From Sulfurimonas sp. (lineage in GTDB: Bacteria; Campylobacterota; Campylobacteria; Campylobacterales; Sulfurimonadaceae), in the NCBI GenBank assembly GCA_027063295.1, contig JAMORZ010000008.1:1-19437 (forward strand): DNA of 19,437 nt, written 5' to 3'. A program made the translations under genes and the position numbers. Below, piece after piece: positions 13,355 to 19,437 of the stretch. Under the pieces are notes generated by a model, which was not told where the DNA came from, did not search any database, and was given only the letters and a program-made list of their open reading frames with translations. Positions within the stretch are counted from its first letter, which is position 1; each line of letters starts with the position of its first letter.

Positions 13355-14200
13355 ATGATGAAACAACTCTCAAGAAGATCTCTCATCAAGGGTGCTGCAG
13401 CGCTTGTGGCTCTCCCTTTGACACTACAGGCAAAACCTCAAACTCAACAGAGTTTAAAGTTCGTTCATATCACAGACTCACACATGGATTTTGCAAATCC
13501 AGACAGTGTTGAAGCGATGGAACTAATGGTTGCATTTCTCAATGAAAACTATAAAGAGTTAGACTTTGTACTTTTTGGTGGAGACAATTTTAACAACAAT
13601 GCTACAAAGAGTGAAGATGCTCTAAAGTTTAAGCAGATCATAGAGAAACTTCACTGCCCTAGCTATGTGGTACGTGGCAACAAAGAGTCCTCTCCAAAAG
13701 GTGATAAGCATATCAACTCTCAAGAGTTCAAAGAGCTTTTTGTTGCGGGGAAAAACCTTACAACCAATAACCTTGACTGGCTTTTAGAGATTAAAGGGTA
13801 CAACATCTTAGGACTTGACAGCTGTATCGATGGAGCAAACAATGGTCGCTACACACAAGAGACACTTGCGTTTGCAGAAAAAACACTCCAAAACAAAAAA
13901 CCAACTGTTATCTTAAACCATCACCCATATACAAATTACTGGAAAACAACAGATAAAAAAGAGATCCACAAATATGTACTTGGCAATACACAAGAAACAC
14001 AACAAAAACTCTTTAGGTATCATAACCTTATCTTAACGCTCTCAGGGCATAAACACATAGACTCTGTAACACAGATAAACAATGCAAAAGTGATCGCAAC
14101 TCGTGGGTTTACCCGTCCACTTGACCTTGACAACTACCCTATGCGCTATGTTGAACTAAGTGGTGCATCAATCACAGAAAAACTGATCTATACTGCCTAG
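13355..14200 (+). CDS. Tat-exported calcineurin-like metallophosphoesterase
   Basis: A 281-residue protein with a twin-arginine signal, SRRSLIKGAAALVAL (R7, R8), so it is exported folded to the periplasm. Phosphoesterase metal motifs appear in order: ITDSHMD (D41, H43), LFGGDN (D77, N78), RGNKE (108-111), LNHHPY (H189/H190) and SGHKH (231-234). The usual GNH[DE] has Lys instead of His here, which may change catalysis. Substrate is unknown: cyclic nucleotide, phospholipid or nucleotide phosphoesters are all possible. It starts 3 nt after the lipoprotein stop (two adjacent ATGs, either may be used). Its stop TAG shares the tetranucleotide CTAG with the stop of the convergent nitroreductase. Confidence 0.88.
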   Translation: MMKQLSRRSLIKGAAALVALPLTLQAKPQTQQSLKFVHITDSHMDFANPDSVEAMELMVAFLNENYKELDFVLFGGDNFNNNATKSEDALKFKQIIEKLHCPSYVVRGNKESSPKGDKHINSQEFKELFVAGKNLTTNNLDWLLEIKGYNILGLDSCIDGANNGRYTQETLAFAEKTLQNKKPTVILNHHPYTNYWKTTDKKEIHKYVLGNTQETQQKLFRYHNLILTLSGHKHIDSVTQINNAKVIATRGFTRPLDLDNYPMRYVELSGASITEKLIYTA

Positions 14201-14862
14201 TTATACCACTGAGTGATCGCCTCTAAACTCTGACGAGTTTTTGGCTTTTGCTCCTCTACTCTGTACCCAAACGCAACCATCACACTCACACCAAATGTTT
14301 TAGTATCTACTCCAAACTCTTTATGTATTAACTCTTCTATCTTTTTTGCTTCAAACCCCTCAATGGCACATGAGTCTATCCCCATCATTGCAGCAGCACT
14401 CATCATATTGCCTAGAGCGATGTAACTTTGTTTGCATGCCCAGTCAAATGTAGCTCGATCACTCTCTAAAAGTTCAAAATCACTCTCTTGAAACTTTTTA
14501 TAGATAGCTCTTCTTTGCTCTGCCATCTCTTGTGGAATATGGTGCACATCATACATCATTTTGGTGATATACCCACTATCATACCTCATAGAGTTTTGTT
14601 TTCTCACAAGTATCACCACAAAGTGACTCGCACTTGGCAAACTTCTTTGTGCTCCCCAAGTATGGGCTTTGAGCTTTTCACGAAGCTCTTTATTTTGCAC
14701 CACCAAAAACTTCCACGGCTCAAACCCAAAAGAACTCGGACTTAGTCTTGCCACCTCCAAAAGAGTTGCAAACTCTTCATCACTTATCTTTTTTTGCGCA
14801 TCAAACACCTTGCAGGCATGACGGAAGTTGTATGCTTTGAGTATTTCGTTTTTATCTATCAT
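14197..14862 (-). CDS. Nitroreductase-family FMN oxidoreductase
   Basis: A 221-residue flavoprotein of the NfsB/NfnB-like nitroreductase family, which transfers hydride from NAD(P)H to quinones or nitro compounds as a dimer binding FMN. Visible motifs: the N-terminal FRHACKVFD with the family's Arg and Lys, LSPSSFGFEPWKFLVV (FMN phosphate and isoalloxazine loop), ALGNMMSAAAMMGIDSCAIEGF, and the late VMVAFGY. Natural substrate unknown. The frame is open further upstream, but the ATG at 14862 has a strong AGGAGGAGA ribosome site and gives MIDKNEILKAYNFRH, the usual family start. It overlaps the helicase stop by 11 nt and is the last gene of the mqnC run. Confidence 0.93.
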   Translation of the reverse strand: MIDKNEILKAYNFRHACKVFDAQKKISDEEFATLLEVARLSPSSFGFEPWKFLVVQNKELREKLKAHTWGAQRSLPSASHFVVILVRKQNSMRYDSGYITKMMYDVHHIPQEMAEQRRAIYKKFQESDFELLESDRATFDWACKQSYIALGNMMSAAAMMGIDSCAIEGFEAKKIEELIHKEFGVDTKTFGVSVMVAFGYRVEEQKPKTRQSLEAITQWYN

Positions 14863-17128
14863 TATCGTTCTCCTCCTTTTTTTTCCCAAGCTCAAGCAAA
14901 ACCGTATCTCTTTGTGTGACATCCATCTTTTTACATGCTGACTCAAACGCAGCGGCCTCACCTACTATGATACATCTGTGTTTTGCACGGGTTATAGCTG
15001 TGTAAATAAGCTTTGTGTTATGCATGATAAAGTGGGTAAAACTCATAGGAATCACCACTATATCATACTCCATCCCCTGCACTTTATGGATCGTCAGTGC
15101 ATAAGAGAGCATCAGGTGGGTTTTGAGCTCCTCATACTCATACACCACAACCACATCCTCATTTGGGTAGAAAACAAAAACTTGTTCCTCATCTTCATCT
15201 ATCTTAAAAAGGAGTCCACTCATACCATTAAAGATACGCCTTTGATTGGAATCTTCTCCCATCTTAAACCCATCACCACTCCAGCTAGTCATATTTTCGT
15301 TTTTGGTGTGTACCACTTTGTCCATCAGTCGAAACTCTTTTGAGCCTTTTTTGATACACTTTTTTGGATTTGGGTTAAAATACTCCTGCAAAAGTTTGTT
15401 GAGATTTTCACTTCCGAGTGTTCCCCCCTTCATCGGAGTTATCACCTGAAAGTAGTTAAGATACTCTTTTATCTCTTTATTTTGCAGACGATAACGAGCT
15501 TTTTCTATGGAAGATACTGCTCTGTGCATCATCTCAGCGATAATCTGCTGAGAGTTTTGCTCACGCACCTCTTTGAGTTCAGTTTGAGAGAGGGTATTTT
15601 TCAGGGCATAGTAGTTTGGTATAGAGATATCTACAAACTCAAAGTCATCATAGTTTTGTCTGTATTGTGGTACTTGTGCCTGACGGATATCGTTTGCTAT
15701 AAGGGTGATAGCCTGATCTTCACTCTGACGGTAGATTTTTGTGAGTTTGACTATCTTTGCAAGGTTGAGTGTAAGTACATCGCTAAGTACATTTCCAGCC
15801 CCTATGGGTGGAAGCTGTGCATCATCTCCCACTACTATCACAACAGCATCCTTACTCACCTTTGCCATAAGTCTTGCAAAAAGAGTCGAGTTTATCATCG
15901 AAGCCTCATCGATAAGCACTACCGAATAGGGAAAAGTATCATTTGCTTCATGTTTGACAAGGAGTGATTGGATAGTGGCTGACTCATACCCTGTGGTATC
16001 ACTGATTCGTTGTGCAGCGATCCCGCTGAGTGCACAAGTGATGATCTCTTTTGTATCATAACGGGTGTTTAAAAGCTCCAAGATGGTACGGCTTGTTGTA
16101 CTTTTACCCGTTCCAGCATACCCAACCAAAAACAGCAGTGCCACACCATTGTTGATAGACTCCACAGCACTTCTTTGCTGCTGACCAAGCACAAGCTCAC
16201 TCTGCTTTAAAAACGCATCAAGATCTTTAACAAACCCTCCAGTGTCACGCTTTGCGCGTGTTTGAAACTCATCGTACAAAAACTTCTCAGCATCATAGAG
16301 CCTTGCTGGGGAGACTCGGTTGTTGCTCATAACCACAATGCTTTGCTCACTCACCCTCTCAATAAGTGCAACTTCATAGAGGTGAGTTTTGCCACTAAAG
16401 CCCAAAAGCTCATCAAGCCCACCAAAAAGCACCTCTTTGGCGATGCAGGAGTTTCCGTTTGCCTCACAGTAGTTAAGCAGTACATAGTCCATCGCTGCTG
16501 AGATACGGTTTTCACTCTCTTTGTCTATCCCCATCTTGAGTGCCAACTCATCAGCACGTTTAAATCCTATGGAGTTGATACTTGTTAAGATGTAGGGGTT
16601 TTGTTTTATCTTGGTGCATGGCTCATCAACATCTTTCATCGCTGAAGCTATGGTACTAAGGAGTGTTGCAGAAACATCATAGGGGCTCAAAAACTCCCCA
16701 AGTCGTCGCATGGAGCGAAACTGTTTCCACGACTTTTGGATCTTTTTGAGACGTTTTTCCTTGATACCTTTAAACTCTAAGAGTCTCTCAATATCATTAT
16801 CTAAAATCTCCACAAGCCCCTCTTGCCCAAACTTCTCTATAAGTTCGGCTGAGAGTTTTTTTGTAAAACCTTTGACGATTTTGTTAAGGAAGAAAAAGAG
16901 TTCGTTTTGGTTTACTTTGAGGGTTTCAAACTTAAAGGTTTTTCCATACTTTTTATGCTCCTCCCATACACCCTCAAGGGTGATGGCAGAGCCTTTTATG
17001 GTGGAGATATCACTCTCAACATAGCGACCACTTATCTTCTCACCTGTTTTTAATACAGCGATGAAAAAACCATCTTCCCCCTCAAAAAGAATCCGATCTA
17101 TCTGCCCTATGAGTGTTGTTTTTAGCAC
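14852..17128 (-). CDS. recD2: RecD2-like SF1B DNA helicase
   Basis: A 758-residue helicase with the RecD2 layout: an N-terminal region of about 300 residues with an OB-like start and helix-hairpin-helix-like segments (VEILDNDIERLLEFKGIKEK; PYILTSINSIGFKRADELA), then the SF1B motor. Motor motifs: Walker A GYAGTGKST (336-344), Walker B VVLIDEAS (403-410), VVGDDAQLPPIGAG, LTKIYRQ, and near the C-terminus LSYALTIHKVQGMEYD and LIYTAITRAKHRC. RecD2 enzymes unwind 5'-3' and act in repair without RecBC. No recB, recC or addAB gene is in the window. Start is a GTG at 17128, 3 nt after the M16 stop, with only a weak ribosome site, so translation may depend on coupling. Confidence 0.9.
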   Translation of the reverse strand: MLKTTLIGQIDRILFEGEDGFFIAVLKTGEKISGRYVESDISTIKGSAITLEGVWEEHKKYGKTFKFETLKVNQNELFFFLNKIVKGFTKKLSAELIEKFGQEGLVEILDNDIERLLEFKGIKEKRLKKIQKSWKQFRSMRRLGEFLSPYDVSATLLSTIASAMKDVDEPCTKIKQNPYILTSINSIGFKRADELALKMGIDKESENRISAAMDYVLLNYCEANGNSCIAKEVLFGGLDELLGFSGKTHLYEVALIERVSEQSIVVMSNNRVSPARLYDAEKFLYDEFQTRAKRDTGGFVKDLDAFLKQSELVLGQQQRSAVESINNGVALLFLVGYAGTGKSTTSRTILELLNTRYDTKEIITCALSGIAAQRISDTTGYESATIQSLLVKHEANDTFPYSVVLIDEASMINSTLFARLMAKVSKDAVVIVVGDDAQLPPIGAGNVLSDVLTLNLAKIVKLTKIYRQSEDQAITLIANDIRQAQVPQYRQNYDDFEFVDISIPNYYALKNTLSQTELKEVREQNSQQIIAEMMHRAVSSIEKARYRLQNKEIKEYLNYFQVITPMKGGTLGSENLNKLLQEYFNPNPKKCIKKGSKEFRLMDKVVHTKNENMTSWSGDGFKMGEDSNQRRIFNGMSGLLFKIDEDEEQVFVFYPNEDVVVVYEYEELKTHLMLSYALTIHKVQGMEYDIVVIPMSFTHFIMHNTKLIYTAITRAKHRCIIVGEAAAFESACKKMDVTQRDTVLLELGKKKEENDNDR

Positions 17129-17131
17129 AAT

Positions 17132-18415
17132 CTACTTGTCTGTCACTATAGCAAAACTCAGATCGTTTATCTCACTGTGTTTTTTGATAAACTCATTGAG
17201 ATCTTTGAGTTTGAGTTTTTCTATCTTTTGAAGCTCTTTTTGTGAGTGACCAAGTTTAAACCCTTTGTAGTACTCCAAAAATGTACGGTTGAGTCTTTGA
17301 CTCATCGTCTCTACACGAAGTGGCTCACTTCCTAAAAGAAACCTTTTTGTTTGTTCAAGTTCCTCTTTGGTTACACCTTTTTTGACAAACTTCGCTATCA
17401 CTTTCTCCACAGTCTGTTTTGCTTCATCCATAGACTCTGTTTTAGTTTGTAGATACCCACTTAGATATGAGCTGGACTTACTTACATGCACACGAGCATA
17501 AGCAGAGTATGCAAGTCCCCGTTTTACACGTATCTCCTCCATAAGGCGACTTCCAAAACCACCCGTTCCCAAGATAAATGTAGCTACCCTTGCTTTGTAG
17601 TACTCTTTGTCATCTACAGCCATATGGTATGGCGAACCAAAGTAGATGTAAGCCTGCTGTGTTGTGCGAGTAAGTACATTTGTTTTTGGAGATTTACGAA
17701 CATCATAGTGAGCAACTGGTGCGACATCACCCTCAGGGAGCAGTGCTATCACTTTTGCTATCTTATCTTTTACCTCATCAAGTGTTACATCACCACCTAT
17801 CACTACAATAAGATTGGAGCGTGTTAGGTGTTTTGCAACAAACCCTTTCACATCACGAAGTGTAATGGAGCTGATACTTTGTGGTGTTCCTGCTGAGGGT
17901 TGAGCTAACGGTGTACCTTCAAACAAGATAGCTTTGAGCTCATTTGATGCTACATAATCAAAGTCGTTCTCTTTTTGAGAGAGCCTTCCTAGTGTCATCG
18001 TTTTAATCTTTTTCATCGTTGATGGTGTATAGTTTGGATCACTTAAAAGCTCTGAGAGTTTTAGCAAGGTTGTGTCAAACTCCTCTTTGAGTGAAGCACT
18101 CTCAAGCACAAAAGTCTCTGTACCTGTTACAGCAGAGATACTGATCGCTCTGCTCTCAAGTGACTCTGCAAACGCAGAAGACCCAAGAGTTTTCGTTCCT
18201 TCATTGAGCAGTCTTGCACTCAGTTTTGCAAGACCAGCACTCTTGCCATCTGCGATGTTACCAGAGTTGGTAAAAGTAAACTGCATCGTCACCATCGGTA
18301 AACGTGTATCTTGTTCAAAAATCACAGGTATCTCTCTACCCTCTACGTTTATATGTTCAATCGTTGCTGCCATTAAAATATGTCCTATTGTAAAAAGTAG
18401 TAAAAAAAATCTCAT
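17132..18415 (-). CDS. M16-family peptidase-like protein lacking the HxxEH zinc motif
   Basis: A 427-residue exported protein with a signal peptide (MRFFLLLFTIGHILMAA). It keeps the two-lobe M16 pattern (EGREIPVIFEQDTRLPMVTM, GLAKLSARLLNEGTKT, LIVVIGGDVTLDEVKDKI, GTGGFGSRLMEEIRVKRGLA). Where active members have HxxEH, it has KLSAR (residues 64-68), so zinc cannot bind there. It retains the Arg and Tyr of the RGLAYSAYA stretch in the C-terminal half, typical of the R/Y partner in two-subunit M16 proteases. It is therefore most likely a non-catalytic partner in the periplasm; no active partner lies within the window, though one could be elsewhere. Its ATG overlaps the mqnC stop by one base (TAATG), so it is coupled to mqnC. 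Confidence 0.9.
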   Translation of the reverse strand: MRFFLLLFTIGHILMAATIEHINVEGREIPVIFEQDTRLPMVTMQFTFTNSGNIADGKSAGLAKLSARLLNEGTKTLGSSAFAESLESRAISISAVTGTETFVLESASLKEEFDTTLLKLSELLSDPNYTPSTMKKIKTMTLGRLSQKENDFDYVASNELKAILFEGTPLAQPSAGTPQSISSITLRDVKGFVAKHLTRSNLIVVIGGDVTLDEVKDKIAKVIALLPEGDVAPVAHYDVRKSPKTNVLTRTTQQAYIYFGSPYHMAVDDKEYYKARVATFILGTGGFGSRLMEEIRVKRGLAYSAYARVHVSKSSSYLSGYLQTKTESMDEAKQTVEKVIAKFVKKGVTKEELEQTKRFLLGSEPLRVETMSQRLNRTFLEYYKGFKLGHSQKELQKIEKLKLKDLNEFIKKHSEINDLSFAIVTDK

Positions 18416-19437
18416 TACTCAAATGTCTCTATAATCTCATAAGCAGTATTTCGCACTGCTGGAGTCTCACCAATATCACGGATAAGATGTACCATCTCAT
18501 CTTTTGCCATCTCAAACGCTGCACCTGCAGAGCTGACAACATTCTCTTCCATCATTGTACTTCCTAGATCATTCGCACCAAAACGCAATGCCATCTGACC
18601 AATGTAAGGCCCTTGTGTCACCCATGAACTTTGGATATTTGGCACATTGTCCAAGTAAAGACGTGCAACTGCGAGTAAACGCAAGTAACGGTTTGAAGAT
18701 GGTTTTTTCATATCTGGAATAAGCCGTTTTAACTCTGTGTTGTCTGATTGGAAACTCCACATAATAAACGCACGAAACCCACCCGTCTCATCTTGTAAAC
18801 AGCGTACCATATCAAGATGCTCGATGATATCTTCATCACTCTCTATTGTTCCATACATCATTGTTGCAGTGGACATAATATCTAGCTTATGTGCTTGACG
18901 GTGGATATCTATCCATACATCGCTATCTATCTTTTTTGGAGCGATAATATCGCGAACCTTGTCTGAGAGTATCTCAGCACCTGCTCCAGGGATAGAAGCA
19001 AGACCTTTTGCTTTTAGGCGAGAGAGCACCTCAGAGACACTGATACGTGAGACTTTTGCTATAAAATCTATCTCTATAGAGCTAAAACCATGAATGGTGA
19101 TAGTTGGATACTTTGTATGGATATGCTCTACCAAATCCTCATACCACTCTATTTTTAGTTTAGGATGCACTCCCCCTTGAAAAAGGATCTGCGTTCCACC
19201 TATCTCTAAAAGCTCATCTATCTTTGTATCTATCTCATCAAAAGTAAGCACATACGCATCTGCATCTTTTTCGTGTCTATAAAATGCGCAAAACTTACAA
19301 TCAACCCAGCAGATGTTTGTGTAGTTGATATTTCTGTCTATCACAAATGTTGTGATCCCTTTTGGGTGCAACTCCTTTTTACGAGCTGTTGCCATCTTCC
19401 CAAGTGTTTTAAGATCTGCGTTTTTGATAAGATCGAG
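18415..19437 (-). CDS. mqnC: Cyclic dehypoxanthine futalosine synthase (5' end off window)
   Basis: A radical-SAM enzyme of menaquinone biosynthesis that cyclises dehypoxanthine futalosine in the futalosine pathway. The frame remains open past the ATG at 19395 to the window edge (14 more codons, LDLIKNADLKTLGK), which match the family's start region, so that ATG is internal and the true start lies beyond 19437. About 340 residues are visible of a usual 350-370. The [4Fe-4S] motif CWVDCKFC (CxxxCxxC) follows DRNINYTNI, as in MqnC. Other markers are FQGGVHP, SIPGAGAEILSD, STATMMYGTIE and the C-terminal GSTMMEENVVSSAGA. Related MqnE differs in these regions. It leads into the M16 gene with a 1-nt overlap. 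Confidence 0.95.
   Translation of the reverse strand, partial: LDLIKNADLKTLGKMATARKKELHPKGITTFVIDRNINYTNICWVDCKFCAFYRHEKDADAYVLTFDEIDTKIDELLEIGGTQILFQGGVHPKLKIEWYEDLVEHIHTKYPTITIHGFSSIEIDFIAKVSRISVSEVLSRLKAKGLASIPGAGAEILSDKVRDIIAPKKIDSDVWIDIHRQAHKLDIMSTATMMYGTIESDEDIIEHLDMVRCLQDETGGFRAFIMWSFQSDNTELKRLIPDMKKPSSNRYLRLLAVARLYLDNVPNIQSSWVTQGPYIGQMALRFGANDLGSTMMEENVVSSAGAAFEMAKDEMVHLIRDIGETPAVRNTAYEIIETFE

Noticed and set aside
14863..14961. Extension of the nitroreductase to 14961
   Set aside because: It would overlap the helicase by over 100 nt, and the internal ATG at 14862 has a far better ribosome site and matches the family start.
15482..15967. 161-codon plus-strand frame inside the helicase gene
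   Set aside because: Antisense to the conserved helicase motor motifs; Cys/Tyr/Ile-rich nonsense composition, no ribosome site.
1..19437. CRISPR array, insertion sequence, prophage or integron structure
   Set aside because: No regularly spaced direct repeats, transposase, integrase or terminal inverted repeats were seen on either strand.

Overview
The window looks like a core chromosomal segment from a Campylobacterota (epsilonproteobacterial) genome, most like the Sulfurimonas/Sulfurovum/Sulfuricurvum group. Reasons: an AT-rich, densely packed sequence with many 1-11 nt gene overlaps; promoters with a -10 box but no clear -35; a long EF-Ts (350 aa); a MiaA with the DSLSIYKEIDI variant; and menaquinone genes of the futalosine route (MqnC, and a UbiA-family enzyme best read as MqnP). 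The genus is inference. No rRNA, tRNA, CRISPR array, insertion sequence or prophage gene was seen.

Layout. 1-1087 (-): 5' part of an outer-membrane porin that runs off the left edge. 1196-1609 (+): a small lipoprotein. 1647-3457 (-): tsf and rpsB, with a leader of about 145 nt before rpsB. 3666-4086 (+): the decayed remains of a nucleotidyltransferase/HEPN (MNT-HEPN) toxin-antitoxin pair. 4113-9784 (-): an eight-gene run transcribed as mqnP, PilZ-like protein, membrane coiled-coil/HTH protein, ftsW, murG, dedA-family, DUF420-like, bcp. 9851-10738 (+): miaA. 10804-11586 (+): a secreted YfaP/DUF2135-like protein. 11602-12740 (-): ppiC-like parvulin then aguB. 12848-14200 (+): a thioredoxin-fold-like lipoprotein and a Tat-exported metallophosphoesterase. 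14197-19437 (-): mqnC (5' end off the right edge), an M16 peptidase-like protein, a RecD2-type helicase and a nitroreductase, each overlapping or nearly touching the next.

How the genes fit together. The largest run combines lipid-linked envelope work: FtsW and MurG act at the lipid II step, DedA-family proteins are linked to undecaprenyl-phosphate recycling, and MqnP makes the prenylated quinone precursor. Two uncharacterised proteins sit inside this run with 4-nt stop/start overlaps, so they are co-translated with it. MqnC and MqnP belong to the same menaquinone pathway but lie about 9 kb apart in separate operons.

Most of the window is ordinary housekeeping. I found no convincing complete undescribed system. 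Points most worth a second look: the MNT-HEPN remnant; a 9-base word (CAAACGCAG) present seven times; an M16 protein without its zinc motif; probable leaderless mRNAs for miaA and a lipoprotein; the rpsB leader; the two unknown proteins upstream of ftsW; and the lipoprotein/Tat-phosphoesterase pair.
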